Below, piece by piece: positions 1 to 5,689 of a stretch of 7,038 bases of DNA. The first letter of the stretch is position 1, and every line of letters starts with the position of its first letter. This DNA is from Candidatus Nitrosymbiomonas sp. Its GTDB lineage: Bacteria > Sysuimicrobiota > Sysuimicrobiia > Sysuimicrobiales > Humicultoraceae. The notes under the pieces were generated by a model. That model was given only the letters and a program-made list of their open reading frames with translations, did no database searches and was not told where the DNA came from. The position numbers and the translations under genes are program-made. The stretch covers positions 1 to 7,038 of the forward strand of contig DYHL01000012.1 in the NCBI GenBank assembly GCA_020724185.1, in the 5' to 3' direction.

Positions 1-291
1 GTGCGCGCGATATGCGGCCTGCCGTTGGGCACAACCCGTCTGCTGGCGCCGGCTGCGATGGTGAACCTGCTAGGCGACCGGCAGGGCCCGGTCCGGCTGG
101 TTGGGGTCGAGGAAGCCCTGGCCTTGCCTGGGGTTTCCCTGCACCTCTACGGGAAAACCGAGGCGTGGCCGCGCCGCAAGATGGGCCATGTCACCGCGCT
201 GGGCGAGACCGCCGGCGAGGCGCTGGCCCTGGCGCGCCGCGCGGCTGCGATGCTCCGGTGGGAGCCGGAGCCTGCGCCGGCGCTCCCCTAG
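1..291 (+). CDS. purK: 5-(carboxyamino)imidazole ribonucleotide synthase (PurK), C-terminal part
   Basis: This is the 3' end of a gene whose start lies before the window; about 96 residues are visible. PurK is a cytosolic ATP-grasp enzyme of de novo purine synthesis that carboxylates aminoimidazole ribonucleotide using ATP and bicarbonate. The visible part carries the family's C-terminal signatures: a GLPLG segment at residues 6-10, PAAMVNLLGD at about 17-26, and HLYGK followed by RRKMGHVT at about 48-65. The first codon is GTG, but the homology runs straight through it, so it is almost certainly internal rather than a start. The last 15 or so residues are Ala/Pro-rich and look unconserved. 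The stop lies 2 bp before the Sua5 gene, so the two are probably co-transcribed and translationally coupled. purE would be expected upstream, outside the window. Confidence 0.92.
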   Translation: MRAICGLPLGTTRLLAPAAMVNLLGDRQGPVRLVGVEEALALPGVSLHLYGKTEAWPRRKMGHVTALGETAGEALALARRAAAMLRWEPEPAPALP

Positions 292-293
292 CC

Positions 294-1382
294 GTGCCGG
301 CGCGGATCCTGACGCTCGCCCCTCACGCGCCCGACCCCGCGGCCATCCGCGAGGCGGCCGCAGTGCTATCTGGCGGCGGCCTGGTGGCATTCCCCACCGA
401 GACGGTCTACGGCCTGGGCGCGGATGCTCTGAACCCCAGTGCGGTCGAGCGCATCTACGCGGCGAAGGGCCGCCCGGTGGACAATCCGATCATCGTCCAC
501 ATCGCCGAGGCCGAGGCGCTGGGCAGGTTCGTTACCGACATACCGCCCGTGGCGCAGGTGCTGATCGCGCACTGCTGGCCTGGGCCGCTGACACTGGTAC
601 TGCCCGCCGCGGCGGTCGTGCCTTCCGTGACCAGAGGCGGACTGCCGACGGTTGCGGTACGGATGCCCGCTCACCCGGTGGCGCTAGCCCTTATCCGCGC
701 CGCCGGATGCCCGGTGGCCGCGCCCAGCGCCAACAGGTCGGGCCGGCCCAGCCCGACCACGGCGCAGCACGTGCTTGCCGATCTGGGTGGATCGGTTGAA
801 CTTGTACTCGACGGAGGTCCGACGCCGGTGGGAGTGGAGTCCACGGTGCTCGACCTCACCAGCGATCCGCCTGTGCTCCTGCGGCCGGGCGGAGTGTCCC
901 TCGAACAACTCGTGGCGATCGTCGGCCAGGTGACCGTTCCCGCGCCGGGTGCCGCCGCACCAAGTACCACCGCGCCCGAGTTGCAGGCTGCGCTGGCGCG
1001 CTCCCCTGGCACGCGCTACCGCCACTACGCGCCACGGGCAAAGGTAGTGCTGGTGGAGGTCCCGCCGGAGGAAGCCGGTGCCGCGCCATCCGCAGCCGCG
1101 CTTTCCGCGGCGGTTCACCGGCTCTGGGACCAGGGGCTGCGTGTTGGCGCCATGGTGACCGCCGAGGCCGCTTTCCAGGTGCCACTGGGTGCAGTCGTGC
1201 GGGTGATGGGGCCACGCGGCGATCCGGCGGCCGTCGCTGCCAGTCTCTTTGCCCTTCTCCGCGAACTGGACGACGCCGGCCTCGATGCCATCGTGGTGGA
1301 AGGGATCCCCGAGCAGGGATTGGGCCGGGCGGTGATGGACCGGCTGCGACGGGCAGCAGGCCAGGGCGGGGAAGTGGTATAA
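294..1382 (+). CDS. sua5: Sua5/TsaC-type L-threonylcarbamoyladenylate synthase
   Basis: This enzyme makes threonylcarbamoyl-AMP from threonine, bicarbonate and ATP, the first step in the t6A37 modification of ANN-decoding tRNAs; TsaB/D/E complete the transfer. The protein is 362 residues, the usual length for the two-domain Sua5 form. The N-terminal YrdC-like catalytic domain spans about residues 15-200. It shows FPTETVYGLGAD (33-44), KGRPVDNP (58-65, the basic nucleotide-binding motif), PSAN (144-147) and GVESTVLDL. The conserved SPGTRYRHYAP linker (237-247) leads into the C-terminal Sua5 domain. I chose GTG at 294 because homology begins there; the open frame extends much further upstream, but that part overlaps purK in another frame. 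There is no strong ribosome site at 294, which fits coupling to purK. The stop codon overlaps the ssrA promoter. Confidence 0.95.
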   Translation: MPARILTLAPHAPDPAAIREAAAVLSGGGLVAFPTETVYGLGADALNPSAVERIYAAKGRPVDNPIIVHIAEAEALGRFVTDIPPVAQVLIAHCWPGPLTLVLPAAAVVPSVTRGGLPTVAVRMPAHPVALALIRAAGCPVAAPSANRSGRPSPTTAQHVLADLGGSVELVLDGGPTPVGVESTVLDLTSDPPVLLRPGGVSLEQLVAIVGQVTVPAPGAAAPSTTAPELQAALARSPGTRYRHYAPRAKVVLVEVPPEEAGAAPSAAALSAAVHRLWDQGLRVGAMVTAEAAFQVPLGAVVRVMGPRGDPAAVAASLFALLRELDDAGLDAIVVEGIPEQGLGRAVMDRLRRAAGQGGEVV

Positions 1383-1383
1383 T
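1375..1383 (+). promoter_or_regulatory. Extended -10 promoter for ssrA
   Basis: A perfect TATAAT (1378-1383) is preceded by TG plus one base (1375-1377), which is the extended -10 form. No good -35 hexamer lies 16-18 bp upstream, and this is usual for extended -10 promoters. Initiation would fall near 1390, giving a leader of roughly 27 nt before the mature tmRNA 5' end at 1417, which RNase P would remove. The element overlaps the Sua5 stop codon (1380-1382). The motif is seen directly; its use as the ssrA promoter is inferred. Confidence 0.75.
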
Positions 1384-1416
1384 GAGGGTGCTTGGTCGTA
1401 GCCGCAGCCAGAATGT

Positions 1417-1766
1417 GGGGGCGACAGGTTTCGACTGGGTGGGAAGCAGCAGAGCTGCGAGCCGAGGTGGTCAGGTCCTCGTTAATCAACTGGCAGGCGC
1501 ATAAACGCCAACACACAGTACGCACTCGCCGCTTAAATAGCGTCGACGCTCACCTGGTAGGGCCGGCGGCCCGGGATGAGCGCCACAAGCCGGCTACCGT
1601 CGGGCGTCCTGGCCCGGGACGCGTGACGGGAAACCCAACGGGCTGGCTGTTCGGGCATCCGGTCTGCGGGAGGCCCGGACGGCGAGAAACAAAGCGCGGA
1701 CTACGCTCGTAGACGCTCCGCCCTCATCCACTCAGGACGCGGGTTCGATTCCCGCCGCCTCCACCA
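1417..1766 (+). ncRNA. ssrA: Transfer-messenger RNA (tmRNA, SsrA), one-piece
   Basis: tmRNA rescues stalled ribosomes with SmpB and adds a degradation tag to the unfinished protein. The tRNA-like ends pair: GGGGGCG (1417-1423) with CGCCTCC (1756-1762), followed by A and an encoded CCA (1764-1766). The T arm is GCGGG-TTCGATT-CCCGC (1739-1755), and the 5' end continues with the typical GACAGGTTTCGAC. The tag frame has resume codon GCC at 1507 and stop TAA at 1534-1536. It encodes ANTQYALAA, with the LAA end read by ClpXP-type proteases. UAAAC immediately precedes the resume codon and fits the conserved U-A placement there. A CGAGG/CCTCG pairing just 5' of the tag fits the first pseudoknot. The 3' segment contains the conserved TACGCTCGTAGA block seen in many Gram-positive tmRNAs. 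Length is 350 nt, within the normal range. Confidence 0.97.
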
Positions 1767-1971
1767 TTAACCTCCGCGCCCCGCAAGACAACCCTCAGCG
1801 CTATTGCCCCGCGGGCGTCCTCCCCGCACGCTCCGCATCCACATTCCGTGCGAGGCATACATACGACGTCCTCCTGCCACGCATGGCTATTGGCGCGCCT
1901 GGGAGTCTGCTTGCGGATAGGGCGATTACCCGATAGCCGGGCGGCCATGAGAGAGTCTAAGTAGAGTTTGG
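1767..1971. other. Gene-free spacer between ssrA and the ars operon
   Basis: This stretch is about 205 bp. I see no coding signal. There is no convincing intrinsic terminator after ssrA, because no GC hairpin is followed by a T run. I found no clear -35/-10 pair or clean inverted repeat upstream of the ArsR gene, though the operon promoter and operator should lie here. A weak candidate region is 1945-1970, just before the ArsR start. Confidence 0.5.
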
Positions 1972-2385
1972 ATGCAGAAATCGGAATATCCAGGCCATCG
2001 GGACAGCTCAATGCCGCTACGCTTCGCGCAGGAAGCAAACGTGCTCCGAACGCTCGCCCACCCTGTGCGGCTGGGAATCCTGGCGCACCTTCGCCACAGA
2101 CCGGCATGCGTCTGCCACCTCACCGCGGCCCTGGGCCGTCCTCAAGCGTACATCTCACAGCAACTGGCGATCCTCCGGGACACCGGGCTCATCGAGGGCC
2201 AAAGAGACGGCGCGTACATCTACTACGAGCTGCGCGACTACAGTGTCATGGCGATGGTGGACCTTGCCAGCAGGCTCCTGGGACGCACATCTGCCGCTTT
2301 TCCCCCGGTGGTCGAGAGGATCGAGGGCTGCGAGTGCCCCCGGTGCAGCAAGGACTCGCTGCCGATGAAGGGGGCCGCTCGATGA
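1972..2385 (+). CDS. arsR: ArsR/SmtB-family metalloid-responsive repressor
   Basis: This is a winged helix-turn-helix repressor that likely senses trivalent arsenic or a related thiophilic ion and releases operon DNA on binding. It is 137 residues. The family pattern is plain: LAHPVRLGIL (28-37), the recognition helix region with QAYISQQLAIL (58-68), and the wing GLIEGQRDGAYIYYEL (72-87). Cysteines C46 and C48 form a CVC motif in the helix that carries the As(III) site in classical ArsR. A second cluster, C120-x-C122-xx-C125, lies near the C-terminus. The start at ATG 1972 is the longest option. ATG 2011 (residue 14, before PLRFAQEANVLRTL) is equally plausible, since conserved sequence begins there and neither has a strong ribosome site. 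Its stop overlaps the permease start by 4 bp (ATGA), so the gene leads an operon it probably autoregulates. Confidence 0.92.
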   Translation: MQKSEYPGHRDSSMPLRFAQEANVLRTLAHPVRLGILAHLRHRPACVCHLTAALGRPQAYISQQLAILRDTGLIEGQRDGAYIYYELRDYSVMAMVDLASRLLGRTSAAFPPVVERIEGCECPRCSKDSLPMKGAAR

Positions 2386-3431
2386 TCGTACCCCTGCTGA
2401 TCGCGGGCCTTCAGGCGCTGAAGGAATACATCGCCCTGCACGTGCTGACCTGCCTGATCCCGGCATTCCTGCTGGCCGGCGCCATCGTTGCCTTCATCTC
2501 GAAGGAAGCCATCATGCAGCGCCTCGGGGCCGCCGCGTCCAAGCCCGCCAGCTTCTCCACCGCAGCCGGCGCCAGCTTCTTCCTGGCAGCCTGCTCGTGC
2601 ACCGTGATTCCGGTGTCCAGTGGGCTCTACTACGGGGGTGCCGGGATTGGCGCGGCGTTCGTCTTGCTGTGGGTCGCCCCGGCGTCCAACCTGCTTTCCC
2701 TGATCTATACCGGGAGCATCCTGGGCGCCGAGATGGCCTGGGTCCGCGTTCTCACAGCGCTGGCCATGGCCTTAGTCGTCGGATGGGTGATGACACTGGC
2801 CTTCCAGCGAGAGGAGAGCCAGCGGATGAACGCGCAGTCCACCGGCCCCAAGTCCCGGATCCTCAGCGGCGCTGATCTCACCCTCCTGGGATTGCTCGTC
2901 GTCTCGCTGCTGGCCCCCAACTACCTGGTCCGCGGAGGCCCGTACATCCAGAAGGTACTGGTCTGGGCGGTCGCGACCGCGCTGGTGGCCGCTTACGCCA
3001 AGTGGCGAAAGACCGACGACGAAATCCGCCGCTGGCTCACAGAGACGTGGTGGTTCGTCCGCATCATCTTCCCCCTGCTGCTGCTGGGCGTGTTCATCGT
3101 GGGAGTGATCGGCGCGGCGCTTCCGCGCGCTTGGATCGAATCGTACCTCGGCGGCTCAGGACTCCTGGCGTCCTTCCTGGCCACCCTGCTGGGCAGCGTC
3201 AGCTATTTTGCGACCATGACCGAGGCGCCGTTCGTGCACACGCTGCTCGGGCTCGGTATGGGCAAGGGGCCTGCCCTGGCCCTGCTGCTTACGGGGCCCG
3301 GGCTCAGCCTGCCCAACTGGCTGGCGATCGGGCGCGTGTTTGGGGCAAAGAAGGCCGCCGTCTATGTGGGCACGATTATCGTCCTGGGCACTATCGGCGG
3401 CTCGTTCGCCGGGACGTTCATTCTCAAGTAG
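2382..3431 (+). CDS. DUF318/ArsP-like permease (UPF0718 family)
   Basis: This is an integral membrane permease of 349 residues with about eight to ten predicted hydrophobic segments. It resembles the PF03773 permease family, whose characterised member ArsP exports trivalent organoarsenicals. Two family hallmarks are visible. The first is CSCTVIPVSSGLYYGGAG beginning at C71, followed by WVAPASN. The second is the second-half repeat with MTEAPFVHTLLGLGMGKGPALAL and GPGLSLPNW. The C71-S-C73 pair in a membrane segment could coordinate a thiophilic metalloid; this is inferred. A charged, non-hydrophobic stretch at about residues 138-160 (REESQRMNAQ...) separates the two halves. The start ATG overlaps the ArsR stop, so translation is coupled. 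Family members beside thioredoxin-like genes are common, but their substrate is often unknown, so ArsP function is likely rather than proven. Confidence 0.88.
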   Translation: MIVPLLIAGLQALKEYIALHVLTCLIPAFLLAGAIVAFISKEAIMQRLGAAASKPASFSTAAGASFFLAACSCTVIPVSSGLYYGGAGIGAAFVLLWVAPASNLLSLIYTGSILGAEMAWVRVLTALAMALVVGWVMTLAFQREESQRMNAQSTGPKSRILSGADLTLLGLLVVSLLAPNYLVRGGPYIQKVLVWAVATALVAAYAKWRKTDDEIRRWLTETWWFVRIIFPLLLLGVFIVGVIGAALPRAWIESYLGGSGLLASFLATLLGSVSYFATMTEAPFVHTLLGLGMGKGPALALLLTGPGLSLPNWLAIGRVFGAKKAAVYVGTIIVLGTIGGSFAGTFILK

Positions 3432-3437
3432 AGGAGG
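3431..3437 (+). promoter_or_regulatory. Strong ribosome binding site for the thioredoxin-like gene
   Basis: GAGGAGG begins at the last base of the permease stop codon and ends 7 bp before GTG 3445. It decides the GTG start of the thioredoxin-like gene over upstream ATG codons in the same frame that lie inside the permease gene. Confidence 0.85.
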
Positions 3438-3444
3438 CGATATC

Positions 3445-3702
3445 GTGATTACCGTCGAGGTCTTCGGCCCGGGGTGCCAGAAGTGTCAGGCCGCCGAGGC
3501 CGTGGTTCGCCAAGCGCTGCAGATGCTTGATCTTCAGGCCGCAGTTACCCATGTCCGCGACCCCAAGGAGATGGCCAAACAAGGCGTGATGTTCACACCG
3601 GCTATTCGGATCAACGGCGAGGTGAAGTGCACCGGACGCGTGCCCGAGGTCCGCGAGGTCACATCCTGGCTGGCCACAGCGGCCGCGGCTGAGGAGGCCT
3701 AG
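3445..3702 (+). CDS. Small thioredoxin-like CxxC redox protein
   Basis: This is a cytosolic 85-residue protein with a minimal thioredoxin fold, of the kind annotated as thioredoxin family or redox-active disulfide protein 2. The active site is GPGCQKC, with C11 and C14 after the first beta strand. MFTPAIRINGE (49-59) carries the cis-proline P52 facing the active site. An extra cysteine, C62, follows in the next strand. The Ala/Glu-rich tail looks unstructured. The gene starts 13 bp after the permease stop and ends 4 bp before acr3. Proteins of this type are frequently encoded next to DUF318 permeases. A role in reducing or delivering thiol-bound arsenic, or in keeping permease and repressor cysteines reduced, is inferred. 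It is far shorter than, and unlike, glutaredoxin- or thioredoxin-dependent arsenate reductases (ArsC). Confidence 0.88.
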   Translation: MITVEVFGPGCQKCQAAEAVVRQALQMLDLQAAVTHVRDPKEMAKQGVMFTPAIRINGEVKCTGRVPEVREVTSWLATAAAAEEA

Positions 3703-3706
3703 GTCG

Positions 3707-4825
3707 GTGCAAGACAACCAGACAAGGGGGACAGTGCGCGCAATCCGGGACGAACCTTCCCGGGCGAAGAAGGCGCTGGGCCCGTTCGAACGCTACCTGA
3801 GCCTCTGGGTCGCCGCCTGCATGGTGGTCGGCGTGCTGATCGGGAAAGCCCTGCCAGGCCTGACCGAGGGGATGCGGCGCCTGGAGTTCGGCGAGGGCAG
3901 CCAGATCAACGTGCCCATCGCCGTGCTCATCTGGCTGATGATCACCCCCATGATGATGAAGGTGGACCTTGCCTCCATCCGGAATGTCGGGAGGCGCCCA
4001 CGCGGGCTCTTCGTAACACTCTTCGTCAACTGGCTGGTCAAGCCGTTCTCGATGGCGCTGATTGCCTGGTATTTCTTCCGTCATGTCTTAGCCGCCTGGA
4101 TCGCTCCGGCCGAGGCCGACCAGTACATCGCCGGGGCCATCATCCTGGCCGCGGCCCCGTGCACCGCCATGGTGTTTGTGTGGAGTTATCTCACCGACGG
4201 CGATCCGGCGTACACGCTCATGCAGGTGTCGGTGAACGACCTGCTCATGCTCCTCCTCTTCGCGCCCATCGTGCGCTTCCTGGTCAGCGGCGCCGCTTCC
4301 CTGGAGATCCCGTTCCATGTGCTGCTCTATTCGGTCGCGATCTTCATCGTGGTGCCCCTGTCCATAGGGGTCGGCTTGAGGAGCTGGTTCATCAGGCGGC
4401 GGGGTGCGGTGTGGTTCACGGACACGCTGCTGCCGCGCTTCGCTCCGGTCAGCATGGGGGCGCTGCTGGCGACGCTGGTGCTCATCTTCGCGTTCCAGGC
4501 CGACAACATCACCAGCAAGAGTCTGCACGTGTTCCTGATTGCGATCCCTATCCTCATTCAGGTCTACTTCAACTCGTCGCTGACGTACGGGCTGATGCGA
4601 TTGTTCCGGGTCAGGCACGCGGTCGCAGCACCGGGCGCGCTGATCGGGGCCAGCAACTTCTTCGAGCTCGCCGTCGCCACGTCCATCGCCCTGTTCGGCC
4701 CCGGGTCTGGAGCTGCACTGGCCACGGTAGTCGGGGTCCTGATCGAGGTGCCGGTGATGCTTTCGGTGTGCTCGGTGTGCAACCGCACCCGGCACTGGTT
4801 TCCCGTTGTTGAGGGGGCCGGCTAG
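3707..4825 (+). CDS. acr3: Acr3-family arsenite efflux carrier
   Basis: This inner-membrane carrier expels As(OH)3, probably by proton exchange. It has 372 residues and about ten membrane segments, normal for Acr3. Diagnostic motifs are WLMITPMMMKVDL (76-88), NWLVKPFSMA (108-117), AAPCTAMVFVWSYL (149-162) with C152 matching the essential cysteine of Acr3, NDLLMLLLFAP, NSSLTYGL, IGASNFFELAVATSIALFG, and LIEVPVML with E347 matching the conserved glutamate. A hydrophilic N-terminal extension of about 25 residues precedes the first helix. GTG 3707 is preceded at 9 bp by GAGGAGG (3691-3697); GTG 3734 is a weaker alternative. A CSVC pair (C355, C358) near the C-terminus is noted under findings. It is the last gene of the operon, and no arsC follows. 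Confidence 0.96.
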   Translation: MQDNQTRGTVRAIRDEPSRAKKALGPFERYLSLWVAACMVVGVLIGKALPGLTEGMRRLEFGEGSQINVPIAVLIWLMITPMMMKVDLASIRNVGRRPRGLFVTLFVNWLVKPFSMALIAWYFFRHVLAAWIAPAEADQYIAGAIILAAAPCTAMVFVWSYLTDGDPAYTLMQVSVNDLLMLLLFAPIVRFLVSGAASLEIPFHVLLYSVAIFIVVPLSIGVGLRSWFIRRRGAVWFTDTLLPRFAPVSMGALLATLVLIFAFQADNITSKSLHVFLIAIPILIQVYFNSSLTYGLMRLFRVRHAVAAPGALIGASNFFELAVATSIALFGPGSGAALATVVGVLIEVPVMLSVCSVCNRTRHWFPVVEGAG

Positions 4826-4873
4826 GATTGGTCTCTGCGCAATGCGGGAATGTTGTACGTCTGACCCCGCCGC
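4826..4873. other. Short convergent intergenic gap
   Basis: The ars operon and the minus-strand vapC converge over 48 bp. I see no hairpin with a T run in either direction, so termination between them is not explained by an obvious intrinsic signal. Confidence 0.5.
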
Positions 4874-5302
4874 CTATTCCAGCGGGTGGCGCCAGCGCAA
4901 GCCGGGGGACCGAGCATAGTCCCTGTCCGTGGTGATCCACTCCGTCCCTGATTCAATCGCGAGTGCGGCCAGATACCCGTCGGAGATGAGATTCCCGCGC
5001 GCTTGAGCGGTCCGGCACAGCCGCGTGAAGATCTCCCAATAACGGGGGCCAGGCGAGATCATCACGCAGTTTGGGCGATCGCGGATCTCCGCGACAAACG
5101 CCATCGCCGTGTCCAACGGCGACGGATCACGGAAGACCCGTGGATGCGTGACCACGCGCAGGAATCCGGACAACACCAGGTCGGACACGCCGTATGCCGC
5201 GTCGCCGTTGAGCACCCCGGTCAGCCAGTTACGGTAGCGCTCATGTCCGGCCATGTCAGGCCGGTGCGCGTAAACTAGGACGTTGATGTCGGGGAGGATC
5301 AG
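4874..5302 (-). CDS. vapC: VapC-type PIN-domain toxin ribonuclease
   Basis: This is a predicted Mg-dependent endoribonuclease, the toxin of a type II toxin-antitoxin pair. Reading from CTG at 5302 gives 142 residues beginning LILPDINVLVYAHRPD, the typical PIN N-terminus with the first catalytic aspartate D5. Later features are LVLSGFLRVVTHPRVF, YWEIFTRLCR, then D108 in NLISDGYLAALAIE and D126/D128 in WITTDRDYARSPGLRWRHPL. The first in-frame ATG (at 5254) would remove strand 1 and D5, so it is unlikely to be the true start. No ATG, GTG or TTG lies between the homology start and the antitoxin stop. CTG overlaps the antitoxin TGA as CTGA, which suggests coupled translation. Residue 109 is Gly where many relatives have Ala (DAYLAAL). 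The protein looks intact, but the start codon makes activity uncertain. Confidence 0.85.
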   Translation of the reverse strand: MILPDINVLVYAHRPDMAGHERYRNWLTGVLNGDAAYGVSDLVLSGFLRVVTHPRVFRDPSPLDTAMAFVAEIRDRPNCVMISPGPRYWEIFTRLCRTAQARGNLISDGYLAALAIESGTEWITTDRDYARSPGLRWRHPLE

Positions 5303-5541
5303 CGGTCGGACTCCATGATATCGAGGAGCGCCGCGGTGTCGTCGAGATCGACGCCCGGCAGCAACCCCCCGGTCCCGTAGGTCGTCAGCCGCACCTGTTG
5401 GGTTGGCCGCCGCTTGCGGCGCCGGGCAAGACGCTCCCGCAACGCGTCCTCAATCAGCGACGTGACGGTGGTGCGTCGCTCGGCGGCAAGCTTCTTGACC
5501 TCCGCAAGCAGGTCATCTGGCAGATAGATCGTCGTCCTTAT
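5299..5541 (-). CDS. vapB: VapB-like ribbon-helix-helix antitoxin
   Basis: This 80-residue antitoxin would bind VapC and repress its own promoter. The N-terminal ribbon-helix-helix reads RTTIYLPDDLLAEVKKLAAE (2-21), then TTVTSLIEDALRERLARR (24-41). A basic linker RRKRRP follows, and the acidic C-terminal part (LPGVDLDDTAALLDIMESD, 61-79) is the likely toxin-wrapping tail. Homologues usually begin M-R-T-T-I; here the codon at that point is ATA (5541-5539). The next codon upstream but one is TGA, so no ATG, GTG or TTG start exists before CTG at 5523, which would cut the DNA-binding strand. Either ATA is used (rare), or the start has mutated and the gene is weakened or dead. The rest of the frame is undamaged. 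It ends by overlapping vapC (CTGA). Confidence 0.8.
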   Translation of the reverse strand: MRTTIYLPDDLLAEVKKLAAERRTTVTSLIEDALRERLARRRKRRPTQQVRLTTYGTGGLLPGVDLDDTAALLDIMESDR

Positions 5542-5577
5542 ACATCAAAACGTATAGTTGTAACACTTTGATGTCAA
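5542..5577 (-). promoter_or_regulatory. vapBC promoter with inverted-repeat operator
   Basis: On the minus strand a perfect TTGACA lies at 5577-5572. A -10-like region follows (TATACGTT, 5556-5549); TATACG gives a 15-bp spacer and TACGTT a 17-bp spacer. A perfect 8-bp inverted repeat, ACATCAAA (5542-5549) and TTTGATGT (5567-5574), brackets the -10 and overlaps the -35. A second, shorter repeat, TATAC/GTATA (5539-5543 and 5552-5556), is nested in it. This is the expected place for a ribbon-helix-helix antitoxin operator. The stretch is AT-rich compared with its surroundings. With a start point near 5541 the message would be nearly leaderless. Promoter and operator function are inferred. Confidence 0.7.
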
Positions 5578-5689
5578 GGCTGCGGAGATCCCCTCGGAGT
5601 CCAAGCATCTCACGGGTGCTTACCGGCATTGCGGGCGGCCACGAGCACCTCTGGCACCTCCCGTTCTCAAGACGCCAGCTGATGGTGTA

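Noticed and set aside
12..293. Open frame upstream of and continuous with Sua5
   Set aside because: It overlaps purK in another frame, is rich in Arg/Gly/Pro with no similarity to Sua5, and family homology begins just after GTG 294.
1767..1815. Possible ssrA terminator among CCCCGC repeats (GCCCCGC repeated and CCCGCGGG)
   Set aside because: The short GC repeats form no stable stem with a following T run, so an intrinsic terminator cannot be supported.
1724..2107. Minus-strand open frame covering the tmRNA 3' end and the ArsR 5' end
   Set aside because: It overlaps a certain RNA gene and a recognised gene on the other strand, and shows no protein family pattern.
3445..3702. Reading the small CxxC protein as an ArsC-type arsenate reductase
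   Set aside because: At 85 residues it lacks the P-loop-like CX5R of thioredoxin-coupled ArsC and the glutaredoxin-coupled ArsC pattern; the CxxC plus cis-proline layout fits a minimal thioredoxin fold.
4088..4795. Long minus-strand open frame opposite acr3 (235 codons)
   Set aside because: It lies entirely antisense to a well-conserved membrane protein and is dominated by His, Arg, Asp and Gln, the typical antisense image of hydrophobic codons.
4159..4812. Second plus-strand open frame inside acr3 (217 codons)
   Set aside because: It is a shifted-frame shadow of acr3 with low-complexity Arg/Gly/His/Ala content and no family pattern.
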